Shown here in pieces: positions 16,865-25,129 of a stretch of 30,025 nt of DNA. The stretch lies in NCBI GenBank assembly GCA_964640525.1, contig CAZXGS010000046.1, positions 1 to 30,025 of the forward strand, in the 5' to 3' direction. The stretch comes from SZAS-103 sp964640525 (GTDB taxonomy: Bacteria; Pseudomonadota; Gammaproteobacteria; Xanthomonadales; Xanthomonadaceae). The position numbers and the translations under genes were made by a program. The notes under the pieces are model-generated. The model searched no databases. It was not told the DNA's origin and saw only the letters and a list, made by a program, of their open reading frames with translations. Position 1 is the first letter of the stretch, and each line of letters opens with the position of its first letter.

Positions 16865-19345
16865 ATGCGGCGGTCGAACGCGGAGATCGAGGACGAGCAG
16901 GACGAGGACGACGACGACGGCCCGCCGCGCCGACGCTGGCGCTGGATCCTCTACCCGATGCTGCTGTTGCTCGGCCTGCTGCTGGGCTTGGGGATTCCTT
17001 ACGTCTGGGTGCTCGACGGTCAGGTGCGCGAGCGCTTCGGGCAATTGCAGTGGCAGGTTCCGACCACGGTCTATGCGCAGCCGCTGCACCTTGTGCCGGG
17101 CCAGCGGATGGACGCCAAGACCCTGCAACTGGAACTGGACTCGGCGCAGTACCGCGCCGATGGCGCCGGTGCGCGGCCGGGCACCTACCTGCGCCAGGGC
17201 GACGACTTCACCATCTCCTCGCGCGGTTTCGAGGATGTCGCCGGCACGCAGCCGCCCGCGCAGGTCGTGGTGGACCTGTCCGCGGGCGTGGTCGCCAAGC
17301 TGCGCACCCCGGCCGGCGCGCCCCTGCAGGCGGTCACCCTCGACCCGGCGCGGATTGCCGCGCTGTATGGCTCGGCACAGGAAGAACGCGAACTGGTGCG
17401 TGCCGGCCAGGTGCCGCCGTTGCTGGTCGCCGGACTGCAGGCGGTGGAGGATCGCAACTTCAAGACCCACCACGGCGTGGACGTGGCCGGCATCGTGCGT
17501 GCGCTGTGGGTGGACCTGCGCGAGGGCGGCGCGCGCCAGGGCGGCAGCACGCTCACCCAGCAACTGGTGCGCAACCTGTTCCTGAGCAACGAGCGGTCCG
17601 TCAAGCGCAAGGTCACCGAAGCGCTGTACGCGATCATCATCGAGTCGCGCTTCGACAAGCAGACCATCCTGCAGGCCTACCTGAACGAGGTTTACCTCGG
17701 GCAGATGGGCAACCAGTCGATCCACGGCGTGGCCGCCGGGGCGAGATTCTGGTTCGGCCGGCCGCTGGATGGCCTGCCCAAGCAGGACATCGCGATGCTG
17801 ATCGGGATGATCAAGGGGCCCTCCTACTACGACCCCCGCCGCTACCCGGAACGCGCCCTGCAACGGCGCACGGTGGTGCTGGATGCCTTCGTCGAGACCG
17901 GTCTGTTGCCGGCGGACGAGGCCACCGCGCTCAAGCTCACGCCGCTGGACGTAGTGCCCAAGCCGGGCATCGTCACCAACCGCTATCCGGCCTTCGTCGA
18001 CCTCGTGCGTCGCCAGTTGCAGGCCGACTACCCGGCCGACAGCCTGCGTGGCGCGGGCATGGCCATCCACACCACCCTCGATCCGGCCGTGCAGATCGAC
18101 GCGGAGACCGCGTTGTCCGACACGCTGGACAAGATCCAGCGCAAGCGAGGGCCGGCGCTGGAAGGTGGCGTGGTGGTGACCGACGTGCGCAACGGCGACG
18201 TGCTGGCGGTGGTCGGCAGCCGCGAAGCCACCGTGCCGGGATTCAATCGCGCGCTCGACGCCCAGCGCCCGGTCGGTTCGCTGCTCAAGCCCTTCATCTA
18301 CCTGCTGGCGCTGGCGCAGCCGGACAAGTATTCGCTGGCCACGCCGATCGACGATGCCACCGTCAACGTCACCCTCGGCAACGGCCGCAACTGGTCGCCG
18401 GACAACGACGACCACCGCGACCACGGCATCGTGCGCCTGACCGATGCGCTGGCGCAGTCCTACAACCACGTCGCGGTGCGGGTGGGCATGGACGTGCAGG
18501 TCGAGCGGCTGGTGAAGCTGCTCAAGGCGCTGGGCGGCGTCGACGTGACGCCCAACCCCTCGGTGCTGCTGGGCGCGACCGACCAGACGCCGTTCGTGAT
18601 GGCCCAGCTCTACCAATTCCTGGCCTCCGGCGGCAAGGTCCAGCCGTTGCACGCGGTGCGTGGCGTGCTGAATGCACAAGGCGTGCTGATCAAGCGCTAC
18701 GACCGCACGCCCGCCGCGGCCCAGGCCGGCGATGCGCTGGCGGCGCGGCTGGATACCCTGGCGATGCAGCAGGTCGCGATCTCCGGCACCGCCGGTTCGC
18801 TGCAGCGCGACGGGCTGGGCTTCCTCAATGTGGCCGGCAAGACCGGCACCAGCAACGACAGCCGCGACAGCTGGTTCGCCGGGTTCACCGGCAGCCATCT
18901 GGCGGTGGTCTGGGTCGGCAACGACGCCAACAAGGAAACCGGCCTGTTCGGCGCCACCGGCGCGCTGCGCGTGTGGGCGGGCCTGTTCAAGCGCCTGCCG
19001 AGCACCCCGCTGACGGTCAGCGATGCGGGCATGGAGTGGGCGTGGGTGAGCCCGGAAGGCTGGGCCAGCGTGGATGCCGGCTGTCCGGGCGCGCGCCGCT
19101 TCGCGTTCGTCAAGGGCTTTGCGCCGCCGGCGCAGGCAGGGTGTGCGGTCGGATCCGGGGCCAGTGACGGGTCCGAGTGGATTCGCGTGCCCAGCGCCGA
19201 TCCGGTCGATCCGGACACTGGCGCACCGCTGCCGCAAGCCGCGCCCACGGACACCACGCCGGCACCGGCGTCGACGCCCGGTTCGCTGCCACCGCCGGTG
19301 ACGCCGGCGCCACCGGCGAGTCCGGATGCGGGAGGCCCGCCATGA
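16865..19345 (+). CDS. mrcB: Penicillin-binding protein 1B, bifunctional peptidoglycan synthase
   Basis: Polymerises lipid II into glycan strands and cross-links the peptides at the periplasmic face of the inner membrane. The 826-aa protein has an acidic cytoplasmic tail, a membrane span at about residues 27-48, a UB2H-like segment (about 60-150), a GT51 domain and a transpeptidase. GT51 shows the catalytic Glu in AVEDRNFKTHHGVD (E195) and QGGSTLTQQLVRNLFL. The transpeptidase has the active-site Ser in GSLLKPF (S472, K475), SYN as the second motif, and KTGTS (K659). The tail after about residue 765 is Pro/Ala/Thr-rich. UB2H identifies PBP1b rather than PBP1a, and is the docking site for lipoprotein activators in relatives. 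Its stop overlaps the start of the TPR lipoprotein by 4 bases (ATGA). It is first in a five-gene operon. Confidence 0.95.
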   Translation: MRRSNAEIEDEQDEDDDDGPPRRRWRWILYPMLLLLGLLLGLGIPYVWVLDGQVRERFGQLQWQVPTTVYAQPLHLVPGQRMDAKTLQLELDSAQYRADGAGARPGTYLRQGDDFTISSRGFEDVAGTQPPAQVVVDLSAGVVAKLRTPAGAPLQAVTLDPARIAALYGSAQEERELVRAGQVPPLLVAGLQAVEDRNFKTHHGVDVAGIVRALWVDLREGGARQGGSTLTQQLVRNLFLSNERSVKRKVTEALYAIIIESRFDKQTILQAYLNEVYLGQMGNQSIHGVAAGARFWFGRPLDGLPKQDIAMLIGMIKGPSYYDPRRYPERALQRRTVVLDAFVETGLLPADEATALKLTPLDVVPKPGIVTNRYPAFVDLVRRQLQADYPADSLRGAGMAIHTTLDPAVQIDAETALSDTLDKIQRKRGPALEGGVVVTDVRNGDVLAVVGSREATVPGFNRALDAQRPVGSLLKPFIYLLALAQPDKYSLATPIDDATVNVTLGNGRNWSPDNDDHRDHGIVRLTDALAQSYNHVAVRVGMDVQVERLVKLLKALGGVDVTPNPSVLLGATDQTPFVMAQLYQFLASGGKVQPLHAVRGVLNAQGVLIKRYDRTPAAAQAGDALAARLDTLAMQQVAISGTAGSLQRDGLGFLNVAGKTGTSNDSRDSWFAGFTGSHLAVVWVGNDANKETGLFGATGALRVWAGLFKRLPSTPLTVSDAGMEWAWVSPEGWASVDAGCPGARRFAFVKGFAPPAQAGCAVGSGASDGSEWIRVPSADPVDPDTGAPLPQAAPTDTTPAPASTPGSLPPPVTPAPPASPDAGGPP

Positions 19346-19893
19346 TCGCCGTTCGCCGTGGCGCGCGGTCGGGGAGCGTGCGCGCGCCGCGTGTAGCCCT
19401 TTGCGGTGCCCTGCTGGCGCTGTGCGCCTGCCAGCCTTCGGCGCCGCCGGCACCCACGCGCCCGGCGTTGCCCGCGCCGGCGCAGATGCTGGCACAGGTG
19501 CGCGCGATCGGCGCCAGTGCGCCCGACTCGCTGGAGGTGCAGCCGCTTTCCGATCCGGCGGTGACCGACCTGCGCCAGCGTGCGCTGCGGCTGGAACGGC
19601 AGGCCGACTACACCGATGCCGCCAAGGCGATCGCCCAGGCGCTGACGCTCCAGCCCGGCGATCCGGAACTGCTCCAGCAGGCCGCCGAGTACGCGCTCTT
19701 CCAGCACGATTGGCCGCGCGCAGGCGCACTGGCGCGGCAGTCGTTCGAGCGTGGGCCGCGGGTCGGCTCGTTGTGCCGGCGCAACTGGGAGACCCTGCGC
19801 TTCGTGGCGATGGCGCATGCCGACGCGATCGCCACCCAGGCGGCAGTGGTGGCGTTGGCGGCCTGCACCGTCGAGCCGCCGCCGCGCTACTGA
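19342..19893 (+). CDS. lpoP: TPR outer-membrane lipoprotein, LpoP-like PBP1b activator candidate
   Basis: A 183-aa lipoprotein. The start overlaps the mrcB stop (ATGA) and has GGAGG 6 bases ahead. The N-terminus is Arg-rich followed by a short hydrophobic stretch ending in LCAC (C30), an acceptable if imperfect lipobox; Ser/Gln/Pro after the Cys suggest outer-membrane sorting. A Pro/Ala linker leads to a TPR-like helical domain (LERQADYTDAAKAIAQALTL, LLQQAAEYALFQHDWPRAGA). In Pseudomonas the PBP1b activator LpoP is a TPR lipoprotein encoded with the PBP1b gene. The same architecture and translational coupling here suggest the same role: reaching through the periplasm to stimulate the PBP1b UB2H region. 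That role is inference from family knowledge and position. Two nearby C-terminal cysteines (SLCRRN, AACTV) may form a disulfide. Confidence 0.75.
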   Translation: MIAVRRGARSGSVRAPRVALCGALLALCACQPSAPPAPTRPALPAPAQMLAQVRAIGASAPDSLEVQPLSDPAVTDLRQRALRLERQADYTDAAKAIAQALTLQPGDPELLQQAAEYALFQHDWPRAGALARQSFERGPRVGSLCRRNWETLRFVAMAHADAIATQAAVVALAACTVEPPPRY

Positions 19894-19907
19894 AGGCGGC
19901 CCGTCCG

Positions 19908-21833
19908 ATGGATCTGGTCGAACGCACGCAGCAGGCGCTGGACGAGGACGGCCCGCTCGCCGCGGGCCTGGACGGCTACGCGCCGCGTGCCGCCCAGCAA
20001 CGCCTGGCGGCCGCGATCGCGCAGGCGTTCGTGCAACGCGAGCACCTGCTCGCCGAGGCCGGCACCGGCACCGGCAAGACGTTTGCCTACCTCGTGCCGG
20101 CGCTGCTGTCGGGCCTGCGCACGATCATCTCCACCGGAACCCGCGCGCTGCAGGACCAGCTCTACCACCGCGACCTGCCGCGCGTGCGTGCGGCGCTGGG
20201 CGTGGGCATCAAGAGCGCATTGCTGAAGGGACGGGCGAATTACCTGTGCCTGTACCGGATGCAGCAGGCGGGGGATTCCGGCCCTGCGGCGGCCTTGCTC
20301 CCGCGCGTGCGTACCTGGGCCAACCGCACCCGCAGCGGCGACCTGGCCGAACTGGCCGACCTGCCCGAGGACAGCCCGCTGTGGCCGCAGGTCACCTCGA
20401 CGGCGGAGAACTGCCTGGGCAGTGACTGCCCGTTCTGGAGCGAGTGCTTCGTGGTCAAGGCGCGCGCGCAGGCGCAGGCCGCCGACGTGGTGGTGGTCAA
20501 CCACCACCTGCTGCTGGCCGACCTGGCGATCAAGCAGGAGGGTTTCGGCGAGATCCTGCCGGGCGCGCAGGCGTTCGTTCTCGACGAGGCCCACCAGCTC
20601 CCCGAACTGGCGGCGCAGTTCTTCGGCGAGGCGCTGGGGGCGCGGCAGATCAACGACCTGACCCGCGATGTGCTGGCCGAGTGTGGCGCGGTGGCCGGCG
20701 CGCTTGCCGCGCTACAGGCACCGGTACGCGCGCTGGAGCAGGCGGTGCGCGAACTGCGCCTGGGCATCGACACCCTGCCCACGCGCGGTACGCGCACGCG
20801 CATGCTCGGCCTGGATCCGGCGCAGGACGCGCTGCACGGACTGGATGCCGCGCTCGCCACGCTGGTCGATGCGCTTTCCGGCGTGCAGGAGGCATCGCCG
20901 GGCCTGGCCGCCGCGCACGCGCGCGCCGACCTCCAGCGCGCACGCCTGCGGCTGTGGATCGACGGTGAGGACGAACAGGTGCGCTGGTACGAGACCACTG
21001 CACGCGGCTTCGTCCTGCAGCGCACGCCGCTGGACGTGTCGGCGCCGTTGCGCGCCTACCGCGAGGCCAGCCGTGCGGCGTGGGTGTTCACCTCCGCGAC
21101 GCTGGCGGTGGATGGCCACTTCGACCACATCGCCGGCCGCCTGGGCCTGGTCGATCCGTGCATGCTGCTGCAACCCTCGCCGTTCGACTGGCCGCGGCAG
21201 GCGCTGTGCTACCTGCCGCCCGGCCTGCCCGAACCCAACGCGCGCGAGTACGTGGCGGCGATGCTGGAGCGCTTGCGTCCGGTGCTGCAGGCCTCGGGCG
21301 GGCGCGCGTTCGTGTTGTTCACCTCCCACCGCGCCCTGCGCGAGGCGGCGCTGGCGCTGGCGGGCGATCCGTGGCCGCTGTTCGTGCAGGGCACCGCGCC
21401 GCGCCACCTGCTGCTGGAGCGCTTCCGCGCCTCCGGCAACGGCGTGCTGCTGGGCGCGGCCAGCTTCTGGGAGGGCGTGGACGTGCCCGGCGATGCGCTG
21501 AGCGTGGTCGCCATCGACCGCCTGCCGTTCGCCCCGCCCGACGATCCGGTGCTGGAGGCGCGGCTGGAAGCGGTGCGTCGCGGCGGTGGCAATCCGTTCC
21601 GCGACGAGCAATTGCCGACCGCGGTGATTGCGCTCAAACAGGGCGCAGGCCGCCTGATCCGCAGCTTTTCCGACCGCGGCGTGCTGGTGCTGTGCGACCC
21701 GCGCCTGCTCGGCAAGTCCTACGGCCGGGTGTTCCTGGCTTCGCTGCCGCCGCTGCCGCGCACGCGCGAAATCGCCGACGTGCGGGCCTTCCTTGCGCGA
21801 CAATGCCAGGCCACCGAGGAGACCGCGCCATGA
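19908..21833 (+). CDS. yoaA: DinG/YoaA-family ATP-dependent DNA helicase with Fe-S cluster
   Basis: A superfamily 2, XPD-like 5'-3' DNA helicase of 641 aa, acting in DNA repair. The order of motifs is Walker A GTGTGKT (52-58), four Fe-S ligands C114, C169, C174 and C180 (NYLCLY, ENCLGSDCPFWSEC), the DEAH box (226-229), then motif V SFWEGVDVPG and motif VI QGAGRLIRS. Length and neighbours favour YoaA over DinG: yoaA is next to tsaB in E. coli too. The frame is open far upstream through the lipoprotein gene, but MDLVERTQQAL at 19908, 14 bases after the lipoprotein stop, is where family similarity begins. The stop overlaps the next start (ATGA). Confidence 0.92.
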   Translation: MDLVERTQQALDEDGPLAAGLDGYAPRAAQQRLAAAIAQAFVQREHLLAEAGTGTGKTFAYLVPALLSGLRTIISTGTRALQDQLYHRDLPRVRAALGVGIKSALLKGRANYLCLYRMQQAGDSGPAAALLPRVRTWANRTRSGDLAELADLPEDSPLWPQVTSTAENCLGSDCPFWSECFVVKARAQAQAADVVVVNHHLLLADLAIKQEGFGEILPGAQAFVLDEAHQLPELAAQFFGEALGARQINDLTRDVLAECGAVAGALAALQAPVRALEQAVRELRLGIDTLPTRGTRTRMLGLDPAQDALHGLDAALATLVDALSGVQEASPGLAAAHARADLQRARLRLWIDGEDEQVRWYETTARGFVLQRTPLDVSAPLRAYREASRAAWVFTSATLAVDGHFDHIAGRLGLVDPCMLLQPSPFDWPRQALCYLPPGLPEPNAREYVAAMLERLRPVLQASGGRAFVLFTSHRALREAALALAGDPWPLFVQGTAPRHLLLERFRASGNGVLLGAASFWEGVDVPGDALSVVAIDRLPFAPPDDPVLEARLEAVRRGGGNPFRDEQLPTAVIALKQGAGRLIRSFSDRGVLVLCDPRLLGKSYGRVFLASLPPLPRTREIADVRAFLARQCQATEETAP

Positions 21834-22258
21834 CCGACTCGAACCCGCAGCGCCCGCCGCGCGTCCACGGCATCGGCGGGGTGTTCTTCAAGTCCGCCGA
21901 CCCCAAGGGGCTGGCGGCGTGGTATCGCCAGCACCTGGACTTCGATGTCGCCGTGTGGGGCGGCGCGGTGTTCGACTGGAAGCGCGCCGACAACGGTGGG
22001 CCGGGAAGCACCGCGTGGTCGCCGTTCGCCCACGACACCACGTATTTCGCGCCTAGCGACAAGCCTTTCATGTTGAACCTGCGGGTGGACGACCTCGACG
22101 CCGTGCTCGCCGCGCTGCGCGCCGAAGGCTGCCGGGTGCTCGAGCGCCGCGAGGACGGGCCGTTCGGCAAGTTCGGTTACCTGCTCGACCCCGAAGGCCA
22201 CCTGCTGGAACTCTGGCAGCCCGCCGACGAGGCGGGCGAGGGGACGCAGAGCGCATGA
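21830..22258 (+). CDS. VOC (glyoxalase/bleomycin-resistance fold) protein
   Basis: A 142-aa single-domain protein of the vicinal oxygen chelate superfamily. It shows the GIGGVFFKSADPKGLAAWY opening strand and helix, MLNLRVDDLDAVLAALRAEG in the middle, and the closing YLLDPEGHLLELWQP, whose Glu is a usual metal ligand. It is cytoplasmic. Reaction and substrate cannot be told, as VOC proteins include lyases, dioxygenases and resistance proteins. Start and stop both overlap neighbours by ATGA, so it is translated together with yoaA and tsaB. GAGGAG at 21815-21820 serves as the ribosome site. Confidence 0.85.
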   Translation: MTDSNPQRPPRVHGIGGVFFKSADPKGLAAWYRQHLDFDVAVWGGAVFDWKRADNGGPGSTAWSPFAHDTTYFAPSDKPFMLNLRVDDLDAVLAALRAEGCRVLERREDGPFGKFGYLLDPEGHLLELWQPADEAGEGTQSA

Positions 22259-22953
22259 AGCTGCTGGCGATCGAGACCGCGACCGAGGCCTGCTCGGTGG
22301 CCGTGTGGGCCGACGGGCAGGTGCGCGAACGCTTCGAACTGGCCCCGCGCGGCCACACCGAACGCGTGCTGCCATGGGCCGACGCCTTGCTCGCCGAAGC
22401 CGGCATCGCCAGGTCGCAACTGGATGCGATCGCGGTGGGTCGCGGGCCCGGCGCCTTCACCGGCGTACGCCTGGCGATCGCGCTGGCGCAGGGCATCGCG
22501 CTGGCGCTGGAGCGCCCGATCGTGCCGGTGTCCACGCTGGCCGCGCTGGCGCTGCGCAGCCGTGGCGAGCACGTGCTGGCGGCGATCGACGCGCGCATGG
22601 GCGAGATCTACCTGGGCGCTTTCGTGCGCGACGCGGACGGCCTCGTCGAAGCGCACGGCACCGAACAACTGCTGCGGCCGGCCGATGCCCGCATGGCGCC
22701 GGGAACGGCATGGATCGGCGTCGGCTCCGGCTTTGCCGCCCAGCACGGCGCACTGATGCGCGCGCTGGATGCCGAACTGTCCGCGGCCGACGCGACCGAG
22801 CTGCCGCACGCCGCCGATGTCGCCACGCTTGCCGCGCGAGCGTTCGCGCGCGGGCAGGCGCTCGCGCCCGAGCGCGTCGAGCCGGCCTACCTGCGCGACA
22901 AGGTCGCGCTCACCCTGGCCGAACAGCACGCCGCGCGCGCCGGCCTGACCTGA
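22255..22953 (+). CDS. tsaB: TsaB, tRNA t6A37 threonylcarbamoyl transferase complex subunit
   Basis: A 232-aa ASKHA-fold protein that scaffolds TsaD and TsaE in forming N6-threonylcarbamoyladenosine at position 37 of ANN-decoding tRNAs. Characteristic stretches are MKLLAIETATEACSVAV at the N-terminus, AVGRGPGAFTGVRLAIALAQG, and AAIDARMGEIYLGAF. PAYLRDKVA lies near the C-terminus. It is last in the mrcB operon, overlapping the VOC gene by 4 bases. It is normally essential in gammaproteobacteria, so polar effects from upstream genes would matter. Confidence 0.95.
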   Translation: MKLLAIETATEACSVAVWADGQVRERFELAPRGHTERVLPWADALLAEAGIARSQLDAIAVGRGPGAFTGVRLAIALAQGIALALERPIVPVSTLAALALRSRGEHVLAAIDARMGEIYLGAFVRDADGLVEAHGTEQLLRPADARMAPGTAWIGVGSGFAAQHGALMRALDAELSAADATELPHAADVATLAARAFARGQALAPERVEPAYLRDKVALTLAEQHAARAGLT

Positions 22954-22959
22954 AAGACG

Positions 22960-22998
22960 CCACCGCGTGCGCATGCCCTTCACGAACGGGCGCGGTGG
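22960..22998. terminator. Hairpin between tsaB and msrA ends
   Basis: CCACCGCG (22960-22967) and CGCGGTGG (22991-22998) are perfectly complementary, with a possible inner pairing of CCC with GGG. It starts 6 bases after the tsaB stop, in the 86-base gap between convergent genes. No T-run is present. Confidence 0.45.
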
Positions 22999-23039
22999 GC
23001 AGCGCTTGCGCCCCCTACGCATCAAAACGATGCCAAGCG

Positions 23040-23705
23040 TCAATACGCCTTGTAGGCCTTGCCCCATACCGCGTGCAGCCGGCGGTCCCGCCCGCAGCCG
23101 ATCCGGTAGCGCTCGTAATAGCCCGGATTCTTCCTGGTGAACTGCTGGTGATAGCTTTCCGCCGGGTAGAACGGCCCTGCGGCCCGCAACTGCACCGCCA
23201 GCGGGGCGTGGAACAGGCCGGACTTCTTCAGCGCGTCCATGTAGGCCTGCGCCTGGCGCAGTTGCACCGGGTCGGACACGAAGATCACGCTGCGGTACTC
23301 GTCGCCGTGATCGCAGGCTTGCCCGCCGACCTGGGTCGGGTCGATGCGGTGGAAGTAGATGTCCAGCAGATGCGCGTAGCTGACCCTGGCCGGGTCGAAC
23401 TGCACCTGCACCGTTTCGACATGGCCGGTGGTGCCGGTGGAGACCTCTTCGTAGCTCGGGTTGGCGACGTGGCCGCCGCTGTAGCCGGAGATCGCGGAGA
23501 TCACGCCCGGCACGTCGTCGAAGGCGTGCTCCATGGTCCAGAAGCAGCCGCCGGCAAAGGTGGCGATGGCGGTCCTGGCATGGCTGATGATGTGGATCGG
23601 GACGACGTTCGGCGGCCCCTCCGCAGCCACGGCGTGGCTCGCGCAGAGCAAGGCGCCGAATGCGGCCAGCCCGACCAACCCGATGCGAAGATGCGACGTG
23701 ATCAT
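23040..23705 (-). CDS. msrA: Exported peptide methionine-S-sulfoxide reductase
   Basis: Reduces the S-epimer of methionine sulfoxide in proteins. The 221-aa product begins with a signal peptide (hydrophobic GLVGLAAFGALLCA, likely cleavage near HAVAA/E), so it acts in the periplasm. The catalytic Cys is C54 in AGGCFWTMEHAF. GYSGGHVANPSYEEVSTGTTGH and HRIDPTQVGGQACDHGDEYR are typical of the family, and two further Cys (ACDHG, IGCGRD) may be resolving residues. The frame stays open upstream into msrB, but ATG 23705 has AGGA in good position and follows the msrB stop by one base (TGACATG), so the two are co-translated. It ends facing tsaB. Confidence 0.94.
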   Translation of the reverse strand: MITSHLRIGLVGLAAFGALLCASHAVAAEGPPNVVPIHIISHARTAIATFAGGCFWTMEHAFDDVPGVISAISGYSGGHVANPSYEEVSTGTTGHVETVQVQFDPARVSYAHLLDIYFHRIDPTQVGGQACDHGDEYRSVIFVSDPVQLRQAQAYMDALKKSGLFHAPLAVQLRAAGPFYPAESYHQQFTRKNPGYYERYRIGCGRDRRLHAVWGKAYKAY

Positions 23706-23706
23706 G

Positions 23707-24225
23707 TCAGGTCCTCCATGCGGGCAGGGCTTGGCCCTTGGGGATGAAGGCCAGCGCCACGCCGTTGTTGCACCAGCGCTTGTGCAGCGGTGGCGGGCCG
23801 TCGTCGAACACGTGGCCCTGGTGGCCGCCACAGCGGATGCAGTGGTACTCGGTGCGCACCTCGAAGGCCAGCTTGCGATCGACCTTGAAGCCGCAGTGGC
23901 CGGGCAGGCAACGGGTGAAGCTGGGCCAGCCGGTGCCGCTTTCGAACTTGGCGCGGGCATCGAACAGCGGCAGGTAGCAGGCCGCGCAAACGAAGGTGCC
24001 CTGGCGATGTTCGTTCAGCAGCGGGCTGGTGAAGGCGCGCTCGGTCGCCTCCTGGAACAGCACCGCGAAGGCCAGCGGCGGGAGCAGCTTGCGCCACGCC
24101 TCGACGGGCTTGTGCAGCGGCGGGACGACGATGCCGACCATCTGGCCGGCGGCGCGCAGGGCAGGGCTGGCCAGCGGCAGCGCGGTCAACGCGGTCAGCG
24201 AACGCAGCAGGGTACGACGTTGCAT
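23707..24225 (-). CDS. msrB: Exported peptide methionine-R-sulfoxide reductase
   Basis: Reduces the R-epimer of protein methionine sulfoxide. The 172-aa product has an export signal (MQRRTLLRSLTALTALPLAS, with ALRAA/G cleavage likely); the twin Arg hints at Tat but is not a full Tat motif. The zinc ligands are C80, C83, C129 and C132 (CAAC, CIRCGGH) and the catalytic Cys is C152 in KRWCNNGVALAFIP. FESGTGWPSF is the family signature. The start has AGGAGG well placed upstream. It is the first gene of an msrB-msrA unit, two separate polypeptides rather than the fused PilB-type enzyme. A periplasmic thioredoxin-like reductant must come from elsewhere. Confidence 0.94.
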   Translation of the reverse strand: MQRRTLLRSLTALTALPLASPALRAAGQMVGIVVPPLHKPVEAWRKLLPPLAFAVLFQEATERAFTSPLLNEHRQGTFVCAACYLPLFDARAKFESGTGWPSFTRCLPGHCGFKVDRKLAFEVRTEYHCIRCGGHQGHVFDDGPPPLHKRWCNNGVALAFIPKGQALPAWRT

Positions 24226-24381
24226 TTGGGGCCTCCTCTCGGGCCACCGGAATCGCCGGCAGGCCCAGCTTGCGCCATCACCGGTTCGGCGCGCGTGAAC
24301 GGCGAGGTTCGCCGTGCCAGGGGTTTGGCGTACAGGTGCGCGAATCCTTACACGCCACGACCGCGCGCCGCGAAGGCCTGC

Positions 24382-24406
24382 GGCCGGGTGATATCCACCC
24401 TCGGCC
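24382..24406. terminator. Hairpin after the membrane-anchored unknown gene
   Basis: GGCC plus GGGTG (24382-24390) pairs with CACCC (24396-24400) and, past a TC bulge, GGCC (24403-24406); the loop is ATATC. It lies 12 bases downstream of the minus-strand stop at 24419. No T-run. The rest of the 193-base gap up to msrB shows nothing else. Confidence 0.35.
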
Positions 24407-24418
24407 CGGCATGTCGCG

Positions 24419-24892
24419 CTACGGCAGATAGGCGCGTATCAACCGGTTGAATTCGGACTCGGAGGCGCAGGTGCGCCGTTCGCCCGAGGGCAGGGTGACC
24501 TCGCAGGTGTACGGGGGCATGGCGCCACCGCCGGTGCCGCTGTTCCAGCCAAAGCTGCCGAAGACCCTGCCGTTGGCGTCGTACAGCGTGGCGTTCTTCC
24601 AGAGCGTGCCCATCCGGTTGCGGCGGGTCTTGATCAGCATGTAGCACTGCTGGAGTGCGGGGTTGAAGAAGGCCTGCGGCTGGACCCCGGACTGATCGGC
24701 CAGGCCGAGCCGGCGCACCCGCTCGCGCGCGCTGTCCGCGCAGTGCTGTTGCACCTGGGTGGCTTGCGAGGCCGCGGCCTCCTGCTGCTGGATGCGGCGC
24801 TTGTCGAGCACGGCGTACTGCGCCTTGTACTGCCAGACCAGCAGCCCGGCAAGGCCGAGCAGGATGAGCAGGGCGATGATGCGACCGAGCAT
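24419..24892 (-). CDS. Membrane-anchored protein of unknown function
   Basis: I do not recognise this 157-aa protein. Residues about 4-21 (RIIALLILLGLAGLLVW) are a single membrane span. A charged, Gln/Ala-rich helix follows that could be a coiled coil (LDKRRIQQQEAAASQATQVQ). The C-terminal domain has four Cys (QHCADS, QQCYML, YTCEV, RTCASE), likely two disulfides in the periplasm. A Gly-rich loop (FGWNSGTGGGAMPP) lies between them. The start at 24892 has GGGAGG 6 bases ahead; the frame remains open upstream to 25390 without protein-like sequence. It stands between msrB (same strand, 193 bases away) and a divergent lipoprotein gene, so it may be part of an envelope group, but no function is assigned. 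Confidence 0.75.
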   Translation of the reverse strand: MLGRIIALLILLGLAGLLVWQYKAQYAVLDKRRIQQQEAAASQATQVQQHCADSARERVRRLGLADQSGVQPQAFFNPALQQCYMLIKTRRNRMGTLWKNATLYDANGRVFGSFGWNSGTGGGAMPPYTCEVTLPSGERRTCASESEFNRLIRAYLP

Positions 24893-25020
24893 GGCAGGCC
24901 TCCCGAACCGTCCCATGGTCATCCTGCCACAGACGCAACCACGAAGAATCGACGCGCCCGCCTGGCGCACCGGGCAGCCCGCGCCCGCGATCGGCAGCGT
25001 CGCCGACGGCCACCCTGGCC

Positions 25021-25026
25021 TATCAT
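25021..25026 (+). promoter_or_regulatory. Candidate -10 box before the small lipoprotein gene
   Basis: TATCAT matches five of six consensus positions and lies about 105 bases before ATG 25130. No good -35 hexamer was found upstream, so the call is weak. The 237-base gap holds no other recognisable element. Confidence 0.25.
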
Positions 25027-25129
25027 TGCCGCCCGCAGCAGCCCGTCGTAACGCCACCGCGTCGATCATTCCGCCCTGCGTGAACCGCCCGATCGTCCAT
25101 TTCCGCCCTTGCCTCGCCCCGGAGACTGC

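Noticed and set aside
16829..19927. A 1032-codon frame antisense to mrcB and the lipoprotein gene
   Set aside because: Arg/Ala/His-rich translation without motifs; the opposite strand has complete PBP1b motifs.
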